A DNA stretch of 64,000 bases from Salinimicrobium sp963739625 (GCA_963739625.1 CAVUAU010000004.1:43638-107637), one strand, 5' to 3'. Positions 46,870-57,357 are shown, counted from the first letter of the stretch. Numbers and translations: made by a program. The notes: generated from the sequence alone by a model not told the origin.

Positions 46870-48481
46870 ATGATAGATAATCTAAGGTTTCATTTATTTC
46901 CTTTTCCAGTTTTCTAGACTCATTAAATAAATTCCCTATATGTTCTTTCCTTTTTTTGATTAACTGTATATATTGACTTTCAGAAATCTCATTATATCCA
47001 ATCTTTATTTCAAAATATTGCCCCGCACTTAGTGAATATTTTTTCGCTTTTAGTTCCTCATAATCTACCACTACTGAGAAGTTGTCAATTTCTTCTTTAT
47101 TCACAAACGTATTGATGATTTTCTGCTCCTCTCCGCCTGATAATACTGTTTTCTGAGCCTTGCCTTCTTTAACCATTGTTCCTAATCTGCTGGCATCAAT
47201 TAGAACAACTTTACCGTCATTAGCTTTGTCAAAAAATATGATGGATACATTAGTACCCGTTGTGGCAAAAATATTTGATGGCATACTCACCACCCCGGCA
47301 AGCATTTTATGCTCCACCAAATGCCGACGTATTTTCATATCAATACCAGACTGTGCAGTAATAAAACCAGTAGGCACAACTACAGCAGCCTTTCCTTTTT
47401 CATTTAAGGAGAACATAATGTGCTGTAAAAACAGGCTGTAGATAGCCATTTTGTTCTTGGCCTTTTTAGGAACATTCGGGATACCTGCAAAAAATCGCTC
47501 CTGGTTTATATTTTTCTTGAGTTCATCAACATCATCGCCAAAGTCTAACTTAAAGGGTGGATTGCTAACGATATAATTAAATTTACGCAAATGCCCGTTT
47601 TCCCTGTGATAGGGAGCGGTCATGGTATTGCCCTGTATCACATTACCAATACTGTGAACCAAATTGTTTAGAATAAGATTTAATCGCAAAAGATTTGATG
47701 ATTTCTGCGAGATATCCTGAGAATACACTGTACATTTTTTTGGTCCAATGGCGTGCGCCAGATTCATAAGCAAAGTTCCACTACCCGCACTGGGGTCATA
47801 AATGGTAACATTATTTACAGGTTCCGGCACCAATATGGCTGCCATAATTTTTGATACCGCCTGGGGGGTATAATATTCGGCATACTTACCACCTGAATCA
47901 TTATTATAGTCTTTAATGAGGTATTCAAAAATTGTAGAGAAGAAGTCAAAGCCTTCTTCCATGATTTCTTCAAAATTTACGTGTACCAGTTTGTTAATGA
48001 TGGCACGTGCGAAATCGTCCCTTTTGCTGGCATCTTTTACAAATTCGGTAATCCGGTCAAACAATTGGATTTTTGAACTCCCTTCTGTAGTAACAGAGAA
48101 TATCCCTGAGTTCATTTGCCCTATATCAATAAGGGTATCATCTAAAGTTTGTGCAAAATCAGATTCATTTTGACGGTTAAAAAGCACCGTAATTAGATGC
48201 CTGGGAAACAAAAATGCCGCATTACTTTCTAGCTCAAACTGTAGCAAACGGTACTCATCATCATCCATTTTAGCAAGCTGCTCTTGCCACTTCTTCCCTT
48301 TAGTTAGTCCGGGTTTTGCTTTTTTAAGTTGAAAGGTAAATTTATCATTAAGGTATTTATATAAAAATGCCTGTGTAATTATATCAAACTCACTACTGCT
48401 GTTTCCCAAACCATATCCGGCACATACAGCCTTTAGGTCATCTATTAGATTCTTGGTCTTTATGGTATTCTCTAGCGTCAT
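46862..48481 (-). CDS. hsdM: Type I modification methyltransferase HsdM
   Basis: N6-adenine methyltransferase. The helical N-terminal domain is followed by the SAM motif DPSAGSGTLLMNLAHA and the catalytic NPPF in IVSNPPFKLDFGDD. The start at MTLENTIKTKNLIDDL (48481) fits the family better than the upstream in-frame codon at 48520. About 539 residues. Placed between hsdR and hsdS. Confidence 0.93.
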   Translation of the reverse strand: MTLENTIKTKNLIDDLKAVCAGYGLGNSSSEFDIITQAFLYKYLNDKFTFQLKKAKPGLTKGKKWQEQLAKMDDDEYRLLQFELESNAAFLFPRHLITVLFNRQNESDFAQTLDDTLIDIGQMNSGIFSVTTEGSSKIQLFDRITEFVKDASKRDDFARAIINKLVHVNFEEIMEEGFDFFSTIFEYLIKDYNNDSGGKYAEYYTPQAVSKIMAAILVPEPVNNVTIYDPSAGSGTLLMNLAHAIGPKKCTVYSQDISQKSSNLLRLNLILNNLVHSIGNVIQGNTMTAPYHRENGHLRKFNYIVSNPPFKLDFGDDVDELKKNINQERFFAGIPNVPKKAKNKMAIYSLFLQHIMFSLNEKGKAAVVVPTGFITAQSGIDMKIRRHLVEHKMLAGVVSMPSNIFATTGTNVSIIFFDKANDGKVVLIDASRLGTMVKEGKAQKTVLSGGEEQKIINTFVNKEEIDNFSVVVDYEELKAKKYSLSAGQYFEIKIGYNEISESQYIQLIKKRKEHIGNLFNESRKLEKEINETLDYLSYE

Positions 48482-48526
48482 GTAATATTTACTAAATTTA
48501 TATTCAAAAGCGTCTCTCAATCATTA

Positions 48527-51500
48527 TTAAGCCGGTCGCTCATAGTATTCATCTAAATATTCTTTCACAATTATCTCTGAGACAAAAAGAACCGTCTCAT
48601 AATCCAATTTTTGATTAAGCGTTTCATTAAACTCTTTCATTACCATTCGCGCTACTTCTCGTTTAAAGTAGTTTTCGTTACTCAAACTATCTTGGCGTTG
48701 TAAAACAGTAAGATCGGTTTGCTCCTTGATGCGTTGCAAAGCTTCCATTATCTGTGATTTTATTTTGGAAGGTTTTCCTGCCTCTAACAGCCTTTTTTCA
48801 GTTCTCGCATATTTAGAATCCCCATCATACTTGGCTTTTAGTAAATCATTTTTCCTGTTAAGCTCTTTTACTTTATTGTATATTTGCCTCAAGGATTGCA
48901 TATTCTCTTGCATTTCTTCCTGGCTTACCTCATTTAGGTTTTTGTTTTGAAAGAGCCTGCGAAGTTCGTCATATAAACTTACCCATACGGGATCTTTCGT
49001 GTCAAAGTTACTTGCTAAACCTTCCCGGGTTTTCTTAAGAATATCTTTAAGTTTATCTGCCAGAATAAGTTCTTCCTCACCTATCTTCTTAAAATTAAAC
49101 AAGATATCTTCTAAAGCGACGTTTAGGAGGTTTCCCATTTCCTCATTGTGTTCAAAAGCGTGTTTGGCATTTATTAATTGTAGACGATTCGCTGCCTCAT
49201 TTCGTAGGGTGCTGAGCTGTCTAAAATCTAACTCTTCTAAAAGCTCGTATTCGCCAACCAACCTTATAATATTATATAAAGCCCTCGAATCTTCAAGTGC
49301 CTTTTTAATTTCCAGCATCGTCTTTCTATCATCTATCTGTGAAATCTGTTGCTGAAAGATTTCTGCATTTTTCAGGTCATAATCAACCAGTGTTTCTTTT
49401 ATTTTCTTAATTGAAGCCAACATCTCCTCTCTGGACATAAAAAGATTGGAATAACTTTCCATCTCATCGCCTAAAGTTTCCTGAAGTTCATCAAAATACG
49501 CTCTGTTGGTAGCATCAAATTCGGTAGAGATATCTGCAAAATCTACTACGTAGCCGTAGCGGTAATTTTTATAGGTTCTATTTACCCGCGTAAGTGCCTG
49601 TAATAAATTATGTTTCCTAATTACACGTCCTAAATAAAGTTTCTTCAGGCGCTTGGCGTCAAAACCAGTAAGTAGCATATTATAAACAAAAAGAAAGTCT
49701 ACTTTTCCTGATTTAAAAGCATCACGCCATCGTGCCAAATCTTCTTTTGAACCGGAGTCGTAAAGGATCAAAGCGGCAACTTTCGGTTTGAACGATTCTT
49801 TGCGTTTTGCCTTATAAGTTTCCGGCTCTTCAGCTGCTAAAATTAATTCTTCCTCTTCAGCTGAATGTTCTATGTCTTGAAAACCACGACCATATTTTTC
49901 CTTAAAAATTTTATATAGTTCCTCTGCTTGCTCACTGCTGTCGCAAATGATCATTCCACCCAGGTCATTATCATCATGTCTAGACCTGAATTGCTCAAAA
50001 TCATCTACAATGTAATCGAGCATAGGTTCCACAAAAGATGAATGCGCATAAAGTTTTCTCTTGTCTGTATCCCCTTTTCTAATATCAATTTGATCCAAAG
50101 CTTTTTTCAGCTTCATTTGATATTCCGTTGCTATCTCCTCACGTATAAGTTTCAAGGTATAGCCATCTGCAATAGACTTGTTATAATAGTATTTATGAAT
50201 ATAATCACCAAAGAGCTGCTTTGACTTCAAATCTGATCCTATTAAAGGTGTGCCTGTCAAACCAATTTTTATAGCATTGGAATCACTTTCTTGTAAGTTG
50301 GCCAAGAAGCTACCCGTGGGATTATAACTGCGGTGTACTTCGTCTAAAAAATACACTCGTTGTATAGCCAAATTATAATCCAGTTTCTGTACTAAATCCG
50401 GGTCGTTCTCAAATTTTTGAATATTAACAACGGATATCTCGGTTTGTCCTTTATCATTATTAATTGCGGTGGTTTTCTTTAAGTCAGAGAGAAACTCCTC
50501 TTTCGAATTAACCGTATGGACTTTGAGTCCTCTTGCGATAAACTCATCACGAGCCTGTGTCAATAAATCCAAACGATCTACAATAAAATAAAACTTAGGA
50601 ATGATATTTTTTTGCTGAAAATAATGCTTAAGGTAATGCGTATTGTAATAGGCTAAAGCGGTTTTACCACTCCCCTGTGTATGCCAAATGATTCCTTTTC
50701 TAATACCCTCATCTAATTTCTGCGCGATAGCTTTTGTCGCAAAAAACTGAGGATAACGCATAATATGCTTTTGTATGCCGGTAGTTTCTTTCACATATGC
50801 CAGCGCAAAAGACAACATAAATTTCAAGCGATCCATAGAAAGCAAGGAGGTTAGTAGTCTATTGGTAGGTGTGTTTGGATCTTTATTTGTTTGAAATTCA
50901 GGACTGTTTTTAATGACCTGGTAATTGGTGTCCTTTAACAAGAAATCTTCGACCCCTTTTCTTAAAGGATTCAGGATCTGGGTGTAATTAAAGCCTAACT
51001 CTTCCCTGAAGTAATTAAATATGGGCTTATGATAAGAAGGAGAAGCATAAAACGCTCCCTGCCAAGGTTGAATTTCATTTTCATCATATTCCATATTATT
51101 AGAAAAGATCATAAACTGTGTAATATTTACAAATTTTCTAAATTTCTTATTCTGAAAACGTCTATTAATACGTTCCCGCTCCGCAATTACACCATCTTTA
51201 TTGTTAGGTTTTTTTACTTCGATAAAAACAAGTGGCATACCATTGATCAGGCAAATAATATCGGGACGAAATTCGTCTTCTCCATTTTTATAGCTGAGTT
51301 CAGTAATTACGTGAAAATTGTTCTGTTCAAAATCATCAAAATCAATAAGCTTTACCCCAGATTTTGCGGTTAGCATCTCATAGAATGCCTTACCTAAATC
51401 CTCGTTCTCTAATTTAATGCTAACCTCCTGATATAGCCGTTCTATTTCGTCATTTGTCAATTTAGGATTGATCTTACCTATTGATTTCCGAAATAACTCA

Positions 51501-51619
51501 ATAAAAATATTGGTATCGACATCCCACTCTGTGTCCTTAAGGGAAATATATTCATACCCCAATTGTATAAGATGAAGAATTGAGGGAAGTTTTACTCTAG
51601 AGTCTTCGTTAAATGCCAT
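48527..51619 (-). CDS. hsdR: Type I restriction endonuclease HsdR
   Basis: 1030 residues. N-terminal nuclease motif RPDIICLINGMPLVFIEVKKP (PD-ExK type), Walker A HTQGSGKTALAYYN, Walker B YFLDEVHRSYN, helicase motif VI region LLQALTRVNRTYKNYRYG. Translocates and cuts unmethylated DNA with HsdM and HsdS. First gene of the hsdRMS operon. Confidence 0.94.
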   Translation of the reverse strand: MAFNEDSRVKLPSILHLIQLGYEYISLKDTEWDVDTNIFIELFRKSIGKINPKLTNDEIERLYQEVSIKLENEDLGKAFYEMLTAKSGVKLIDFDDFEQNNFHVITELSYKNGEDEFRPDIICLINGMPLVFIEVKKPNNKDGVIAERERINRRFQNKKFRKFVNITQFMIFSNNMEYDENEIQPWQGAFYASPSYHKPIFNYFREELGFNYTQILNPLRKGVEDFLLKDTNYQVIKNSPEFQTNKDPNTPTNRLLTSLLSMDRLKFMLSFALAYVKETTGIQKHIMRYPQFFATKAIAQKLDEGIRKGIIWHTQGSGKTALAYYNTHYLKHYFQQKNIIPKFYFIVDRLDLLTQARDEFIARGLKVHTVNSKEEFLSDLKKTTAINNDKGQTEISVVNIQKFENDPDLVQKLDYNLAIQRVYFLDEVHRSYNPTGSFLANLQESDSNAIKIGLTGTPLIGSDLKSKQLFGDYIHKYYYNKSIADGYTLKLIREEIATEYQMKLKKALDQIDIRKGDTDKRKLYAHSSFVEPMLDYIVDDFEQFRSRHDDNDLGGMIICDSSEQAEELYKIFKEKYGRGFQDIEHSAEEEELILAAEEPETYKAKRKESFKPKVAALILYDSGSKEDLARWRDAFKSGKVDFLFVYNMLLTGFDAKRLKKLYLGRVIRKHNLLQALTRVNRTYKNYRYGYVVDFADISTEFDATNRAYFDELQETLGDEMESYSNLFMSREEMLASIKKIKETLVDYDLKNAEIFQQQISQIDDRKTMLEIKKALEDSRALYNIIRLVGEYELLEELDFRQLSTLRNEAANRLQLINAKHAFEHNEEMGNLLNVALEDILFNFKKIGEEELILADKLKDILKKTREGLASNFDTKDPVWVSLYDELRRLFQNKNLNEVSQEEMQENMQSLRQIYNKVKELNRKNDLLKAKYDGDSKYARTEKRLLEAGKPSKIKSQIMEALQRIKEQTDLTVLQRQDSLSNENYFKREVARMVMKEFNETLNQKLDYETVLFVSEIIVKEYLDEYYERPA

Positions 51620-51717
51620 AGTGGTTGGTAGTAGGCGAAAGATAGGTTTCTTTTACAAAACTGCAAAGCTTATGTTAAAGCTCAGGTAATGGTGGTGATA
51701 AAGCTAGTTCTCGCGAA

Positions 51718-52836
51718 TCAAAAAAAATCGGGAGGATTGGCACCTTTTAGTAACTCATCTTCCTTTACTATAGTCGGATCAAGCCAGTCCGCTTTGTCCA
51801 ATCCGAATTTAATAAGCTCCTCAGTTCCTGCCTGAAACTCTTTTTTCTTTGAGGAAATCAGTGATAGATAATTCAAATACTCCCTTAGCTTTTGAGCTTC
51901 GTGCCATTGCCGTGCCTGAGCAATAAGGTTCTTTAATTTGTTTACTTCTGCATTCCGAATTTCAGCTCTTTCTTGTTCTAGCTTTTCTTGAACAAGTCTT
52001 TCTTTTCGTATTTTATCATTTATAGTTTTCAGACGAAGTTTCTCCTCAGCAGCAATTTCTAACCAGGTTATTATTTGTGATAATTTTTCTTCTAGAGGAA
52101 GATTTTCAGATTCATTCCATTCTTTGCGGGCAGAATATTCTCCGGTAATTAAAGTTATCAGACCAATTGGTTCAAGTTTACTACTTCTATGGCCATATTC
52201 ATCCGTGTAAATAATTCGTTTATGCCTTTCCCTGAAGCGTACAGCTAGTTCTATACCATCAATTACAACATATGATCGATTATATATAAATGAAAAGCTG
52301 TGCCCTCTAGCTTTGATGGCTTTAACGAGGGTGTGAATTATTTTTAGAGCTCTTGAAAAAACCTTTTCAGAACCAGAAACAGCAATTTTTCCGTAGCTAT
52401 ATCTCTTTGTAAAGTCCCAAATTTCATTTTCCCTGGGATGATTCACTGGTTGGGAGGATTTAGTTGCAGATACTATGGGATCTAATTTGTTTGGAAGTTT
52501 TTTTGAAACCTTCAGGTTAACAAGAGGATCATTTTCAATTTCAAGTTTTCTCTTGTCAAAGTTATTTAAAGACCCTAAATCTCTTTTATCACCTTGTGTT
52601 CTTATGTACAAGTTGATGTTCTCGTTTTTCTCAGAAACAGGTAAGGGAGGTGGTGGAGATTCTTTCCCAAATCTTTTCTTGGACCAATGACCTTGAGGTG
52701 GTAAGGGAATTTGATTGTCTTTGCAAATTCTTTTAAAACTGTGGTAAGAGACGAGAAATTCTTCGGTAATTTCTTTTAAAGATTTTGACCAAACAAGCTT
52801 ATACAATTCCTCTCTTGTGAAGACCTTTGATTTCAT
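51718..52836 (-). CDS. Uncharacterised 372-residue protein with N-terminal HTH-like motif
   Basis: The N terminus (FTREELYKLVWSKSLKEITE, then KRICKDNQIPLPPQGHWSKK) matches a widespread unnamed family I recall by its pattern REELYxLVW and a basic Trp-containing turn. A predicted beta-rich core spans 150-235, a long Glu/Arg coiled coil 240-320, and the C terminus has KADWLDPTI. Probably DNA-binding. It lies between hsdR and the mobilisation genes; function unknown. Confidence 0.65.
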   Translation of the reverse strand: MKSKVFTREELYKLVWSKSLKEITEEFLVSYHSFKRICKDNQIPLPPQGHWSKKRFGKESPPPPLPVSEKNENINLYIRTQGDKRDLGSLNNFDKRKLEIENDPLVNLKVSKKLPNKLDPIVSATKSSQPVNHPRENEIWDFTKRYSYGKIAVSGSEKVFSRALKIIHTLVKAIKARGHSFSFIYNRSYVVIDGIELAVRFRERHKRIIYTDEYGHRSSKLEPIGLITLITGEYSARKEWNESENLPLEEKLSQIITWLEIAAEEKLRLKTINDKIRKERLVQEKLEQERAEIRNAEVNKLKNLIAQARQWHEAQKLREYLNYLSLISSKKKEFQAGTEELIKFGLDKADWLDPTIVKEDELLKGANPPDFF

Positions 52837-52917
52837 TTCTGCTTATTTTTTTAAAATGTTATGGTTATTATCTTAATATAAATAAGTCTCTTTAGTTTAT
52901 TTTTTTCGATTCTTAAT

Positions 52918-53229
52918 CTAATTCAATAAAAAATAAAGAACTGTCAGGCAGGAACAAAGGTTGATGATTAAACCGACTGCGAACAAAAATATTCCCTTTC
53001 TAAAATAAACTCTGATTTCTTTATTCATTGTCTCTGAAATTTCGAGATATTTCTCATTCTGAATAGTAATTCGTTCTATGCCTTGTTTGTGCTCCGTCAA
53101 TAACTTCTGCAAATTTTGAAGATCCAATTGAATCTTACTCTTCCGGATCTCCTCCAGCTTTTTTATCGCCTCTTCAAAATCTTTAATTTCTGAAACCAGT
53201 AGTTCTGAAAGTTCTTCCAATTTTGTCAT
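52918..53229 (-). CDS. Coiled-coil membrane protein of the mobilisation region
   Basis: 103 residues: a coiled coil (about 5-65), then one C-terminal membrane helix (about 78-102). Similar small proteins (possibly DUF6730) accompany relaxases in Bacteroidota elements. The gene starts 12 bases after the relaxase stop. Confidence 0.55.
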   Translation of the reverse strand: MTKLEELSELLVSEIKDFEEAIKKLEEIRKSKIQLDLQNLQKLLTEHKQGIERITIQNEKYLEISETMNKEIRVYFRKGIFLFAVGLIINLCSCLTVLYFLLN

Positions 53230-53240
53230 AGTCTCATGTT

Positions 53241-54098
53241 TTAATATTCAAATCCCTGGCTTATAATTCTTTTGATTACCTGTTTTGCAATACTTAGTGT
53301 TAATCGATTTGAGAGTTGAACTGCTTTACCTGCAATGTTCAACTGTTCATTGTCTCTCAGAAATGGCTTAACCCCAACTTGGGCGGCCATGGCTTTTCCG
53401 ATGTTTCCGCCGCTCATAGATCTGTGTATTTCACTGCCTTTTAGATTGTAGCCGTCAAACTCAAACCTGAAGCCCTGTAACTTATTGGCTTTATTGATGC
53501 AGGGAATAACCTTTACCTTATTTGTTTCCATGGCTTTAATGTAATCTGCAAAGCTTCGGGGTTTGAAATTTTTCATGGTAATGTCATGGCGCCGCTTGAT
53601 TTCTGCCCGTATGTCTTTCAGGTTAAATTCCTTCTCAATTTGGAGGCGCCTTACTGTGGTTAACTGATATTGCTCTGCGACTTTTTCCGCAGCTTGTTGA
53701 CTGCGCTTTCCTATAAAGCTGTCGTTATATACTGTTCCGTTGAAGTCGATCCTGTTCACATATAGATGTATATGCAGGTGCTGTTTGTCCCGGTGTACAA
53801 AAGCAATTGCCTGTCTTTCCCCCAGGTTCATTTTTTCCATAAAAGCTGTACATATTTTCCGGAGTTCAGTCTTGTGAAGCTTCTTTCCGTCTTCAATTGC
53901 AGGGCTGAGTACAAAAGAGAGCGTGTTTTTTTTACATTGAACATTCTGTTCCTGGATCAGCTGAAATTCCCGGCTGATCTCTTTTGGATTGTCTCCGACG
54001 AGATGTTGCCGGTATATCACTTCAGCATTCTTTTCCTGATTCCATCCGTAAGCCATTGATGCGCGGGTATGGGAGATGGATTTTCCTTTGCCAATCAT
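53241..54098 (-). CDS. Relaxase / mobilisation nuclease
   Basis: 285 residues. Nicks the origin of transfer. The metal-binding histidine motif is HRDKQHLHIHLYVNRID (near 105-121), and the catalytic tyrosine is probably in the N-terminal 20 residues (ASMAYGW). It overlaps mobC by 4 bases. A transfer origin is expected nearby but I cannot place it. Confidence 0.88.
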   Translation of the reverse strand: MIGKGKSISHTRASMAYGWNQEKNAEVIYRQHLVGDNPKEISREFQLIQEQNVQCKKNTLSFVLSPAIEDGKKLHKTELRKICTAFMEKMNLGERQAIAFVHRDKQHLHIHLYVNRIDFNGTVYNDSFIGKRSQQAAEKVAEQYQLTTVRRLQIEKEFNLKDIRAEIKRRHDITMKNFKPRSFADYIKAMETNKVKVIPCINKANKLQGFRFEFDGYNLKGSEIHRSMSGGNIGKAMAAQVGVKPFLRDNEQLNIAGKAVQLSNRLTLSIAKQVIKRIISQGFEY

Positions 54099-54598
54099 TT
54101 CTGAACTTTTTCAAATTGTTGTTTTATCTCATCTGCCAGGGCATAAACTGCCGCAGTAAGTCGTGGATCCTTTTTCCGGAACATGTTTCCTATGGACTTG
54201 AAGTTATTGTGGTATTTGCTAAGGGTCTTCAGGATCTCGATATGATCATCGGAAAGTCTTTCTTTTATCTCCAGGTCAAATATGGACCTGCGGCAAAATT
54301 CACTAACGCTAAGCCTGCTTCTTTTGGCTTTGATGTACAGCAGCTTCTTTTCATAGACGGAACATCTAAATTTCACGAATTCTCTTTTCGCCTTAAACAT
54401 CTCTTTTTTATTGCGACCACCGGGAGCAATTATTTTTGTGCCCACAGGCACACATCTTGAATTAGAATCAGTTTCAATAGCAGGATGTTCTTCTAAGAAA
54501 GTGTCTAGTTGTTCTATAGATAAGCCTTCAGCAGCAGGATCCAGTTTTGAAACATTTATAACAAGGGGTTTCTTTCTTTCATTTTTCCATTCTTCCAT
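54095..54598 (-). CDS. MobC-type relaxosome accessory protein
   Basis: 167 residues. A ribbon-helix-helix-like segment (VKFRCSVYEKKLLYIKAKRS) and SVSEFCRRSIFDLEI are typical of MobC/MobA accessory proteins that open the transfer origin. Overlaps both neighbours, so it is part of one operon. Confidence 0.75.
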   Translation of the reverse strand: MEEWKNERKKPLVINVSKLDPAAEGLSIEQLDTFLEEHPAIETDSNSRCVPVGTKIIAPGGRNKKEMFKAKREFVKFRCSVYEKKLLYIKAKRSRLSVSEFCRRSIFDLEIKERLSDDHIEILKTLSKYHNNFKSIGNMFRKKDPRLTAAVYALADEIKQQFEKVQK

Positions 54599-55430
54599 GG
54601 GTCAGCATATTATTCAGGTCCTTAAAATTGAGGTAGAATTGACTATGATCAATGGCGTTAGAAAACTTATTCAGAAGTTGTTGGGTAGCAGTTCTTCCTG
54701 CCTGATCGTTATCCAAGAGAAGATATATTTCTGAATAAGAATTTAAAACCCTGGAGATATGTCCTAAGTTCCCAAGGGAATTCAGGACGATAATATCCGA
54801 AGTGGAGAACAGTTCATTATCCAGCACTTTCAAGGATAGGAAATCAAACATACCTTCTGTGATTACCAGTCTCGTGAAACCTCTTAAGAAGGACGAAATA
54901 GTCTTAGGAGAGGTAGAACATTTGAAGAATTTATTCCTCAGCTCATAACCTCCTGCAGCGTTACACAAACCAATTGCGAAATAGGTTTTGTTGTTCAGAT
55001 TATACCACACTTCATGGCAGAAGGTTTGTGCTATTTGAAGGGGAATTTTTCTTGAATTTAAATATTGGATAAGAGCGGGATGCTTTAATCTATTGATCTG
55101 TTTTATCTGAACAGAGTTACTTTTATCAGAAACTTTTTCCGGGCTAAAAGAAAGCGGAATATTTTCCTGAAGAGATTGAGCTGCTTCATAAGCTGAGCAG
55201 TTTTCCAATGCCATGATTAAATCTATAGCTGAACCTCCTTTTCCAATTCCGAAGTCATACCATAGGTTCTTAATCAAAGAGACGCTGAAAGATGCTTGGG
55301 TTTCTGACCGCAGGGGACTCAGAAACCAAGCTTCTTTCTCCGATTTTCTGATGGGAAAGTGCCCTAATTTTGCCAGCGTTTTTACGATGCAAATATTACG
55401 GGCTCTTTCGCAGCTTGAGGATGCTTCCAT
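54579..55430 (-). CDS. Toprim-domain primase-like protein
   Basis: 283 residues. The N-terminal part follows the DnaG zinc-domain pattern (WFLSPLRSETQASFSV, WYDFGIGKGGSAIDLIM) but lacks the CHC2 cysteines. The Toprim core has VITEGMFDFLSL and the acidic LLLDNDQAGRTA. Probably primes element replication. Located between the helicase and the mob genes. Confidence 0.8.
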   Translation of the reverse strand: MEASSSCERARNICIVKTLAKLGHFPIRKSEKEAWFLSPLRSETQASFSVSLIKNLWYDFGIGKGGSAIDLIMALENCSAYEAAQSLQENIPLSFSPEKVSDKSNSVQIKQINRLKHPALIQYLNSRKIPLQIAQTFCHEVWYNLNNKTYFAIGLCNAAGGYELRNKFFKCSTSPKTISSFLRGFTRLVITEGMFDFLSLKVLDNELFSTSDIIVLNSLGNLGHISRVLNSYSEIYLLLDNDQAGRTATQQLLNKFSNAIDHSQFYLNFKDLNNMLTHGRMEK

Positions 55431-55660
55431 TTCTTTTTCTATTAATTCTTTTTAAACACAGATGTCGTCTATTTTTTCGCATCACTGTAATTTGATGACC
55501 AAACGATGAGAAACTGATGAAGCTTGAAACCACCAGTGTCATTACCTGTTTCATACTTATTATTCATCATTTCAGCTAAAAAAAAGAAATACTATAAATC
55601 TTTTTTCTTCTGTTGGATTTCTAAAAGGTTTGTTTGTCAGCAATTATTTACCGAGAGCCT

Positions 55661-56908
55661 TCAATTACTTCCCTCACAGAAATCATCAAACTTCATCGTT
55701 TCATCAATTTTCTGATCCTCTGTGAAGTTCTGCTGCAGGTAAGACTTCGTAATGGTGTAATAACGTCCCTTGGCATCTGTCAACGCCAGCCCGCCGTCAC
55801 TCCATATTACCATCTTTTGATAGCTCAAAGAATTATCCTGGTTCCGCAGTTTCCAGTCCTTCTTTAAGATCTGGCGCAATTGGGTGAGGTCGGTTTTAAT
55901 CCGGGTCCTGTTTAGGACCTGCAAAGCATCTAAAGGACACATATCTACTTCATCCATGTCAAAAGTATCCATCACGTTGAGAAGCATACTTACAAGTTCC
56001 TTCTCTACTCGATTACGGTTGTTTTGCATAAGATTATTTAAAGCAACCGTCCTCACCTGATCCGGAGTAAACCACATTCGAGTCTTATGAGTAGTGGCTA
56101 ACTCCCGATTTTCAAGATGATATAGAAATGCCGGAATTTCATTTACAAGTTGCTCCAGGAAATGAGTGTCTTCATTTTTAAGGGAAGGTATTTTTAATAC
56201 CCAAAAGCGGGTCTCCTCACTATCGATCTTAATGAAACCATCTTCGTTATTACTACAAAGGATGAATTTTCCAAAAAATTCAACCTCTCGTTTATCTTTG
56301 CCTTTGGCTTCCAATTTGTTAAAATTAGTGGTGCTCAGATATTTGATCCTTTCGGTAAGCTCCTCCTTGTTGAATAGTACTTCATCAATACAAATAAGAA
56401 GTTTGTTTGCCCAGTCTATATTGAACTGGCTACTAAAGTTATCATTGGTAAGGTATGTCAGGTTGTTTTCAAAAATAGCTTTTAACCATTTCAGAAAAGT
56501 AGTCTTACCTGTAACCCTTTCTTTGGACACCAAACATAGAATAGGTAACATCTGCGTGGGATTAGAGTATAACAGCTGCAAATAATCAAGCCCGAGTTCT
56601 GCTTGCCCTCCAAAGATGTGTTCCATAAACCGAAGTGAAAAATCGATAGTTCCTTCCTTAGGACTATAAGGCAATGGAGAATATGTATTGTAAAATCCAT
56701 GGCATTCCTGTTGAAAGTTTTTATGACCTGGAATACAAGTAAAGCCGTCATATCTTTTAATGGTTCCAATGAAAGCTTTTCCATGATCATTCCGTAGAGT
56801 TTCAATATTCCACGGAACCAGGATCTCATTAAAATTACCGGAGATGGTAGGCAGTTGCACTATTTTATAGTAACAGGTACCCACTCGGATATAGGATATT
56901 TTTTTCAT
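55661..56908 (-). CDS. Primase-helicase (VapE/DUF5906-like) ATPase
   Basis: 415 residues. Superfamily 3-type ATPase with Walker A VSKERVTGKTTFLKWL and Walker B LLICIDEVLF, followed by a sensor stretch FGKFILCSNNEDGF. It likely melts or unwinds the element's origin. 55440-55660 between it and the primase holds no gene I can support. Confidence 0.8.
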   Translation of the reverse strand: MKKISYIRVGTCYYKIVQLPTISGNFNEILVPWNIETLRNDHGKAFIGTIKRYDGFTCIPGHKNFQQECHGFYNTYSPLPYSPKEGTIDFSLRFMEHIFGGQAELGLDYLQLLYSNPTQMLPILCLVSKERVTGKTTFLKWLKAIFENNLTYLTNDNFSSQFNIDWANKLLICIDEVLFNKEELTERIKYLSTTNFNKLEAKGKDKREVEFFGKFILCSNNEDGFIKIDSEETRFWVLKIPSLKNEDTHFLEQLVNEIPAFLYHLENRELATTHKTRMWFTPDQVRTVALNNLMQNNRNRVEKELVSMLLNVMDTFDMDEVDMCPLDALQVLNRTRIKTDLTQLRQILKKDWKLRNQDNSLSYQKMVIWSDGGLALTDAKGRYYTITKSYLQQNFTEDQKIDETMKFDDFCEGSN

Positions 56909-56943
56909 CTTATTATACCTTAGGATTAGAATAGGCCGAGAGG

Positions 56944-57234
56944 CTACTTCCGATTTTTCAACAGGCTTTTGTTGAACTGATGCTCAAGAAATTCATCGGA
57001 TAGATCTGGTTCTCCCAAAAGCCAGGCATCTATCTTTTCCTTATCAAAAAACTTCTGACGAATATTGGGATTATGGCCAGTGGGGATAAGCTTCAAATGT
57101 GTAAGCTTATAAATCTTGCTTTTTGAAAGACCGGTATACTGAGCCAGATCTTCTACGTTCATTACCTTTTTGGTGTGGGAAAGCAGGATTTTAATATCTT
57201 CTAATAAACCCACCACTTGTTCTTGCTCATTCAT
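56944..57234 (-). CDS. Excisionase-like HTH protein
   Basis: 96 residues with a MerR/excisionase-type HTH (VEDLAQYTGLSKSKIYKLTH) and the wing region NPNIRQKFFDKEKIDAWL. Probably controls excision of the element or expression of the replication genes. Confidence 0.75.
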   Translation of the reverse strand: MNEQEQVVGLLEDIKILLSHTKKVMNVEDLAQYTGLSKSKIYKLTHLKLIPTGHNPNIRQKFFDKEKIDAWLLGEPDLSDEFLEHQFNKSLLKNRK

Positions 57235-57357
57235 AACTATAGTATTAAAATTAGAAATGAGTAAAAGGCCTTTTACATTTTGCGCAAAACAAACTTAGGA
57301 AGGCAAATACCTATAAATCAATAGGATAATTAAAACAAGAAGAAGATTACGCTATAA

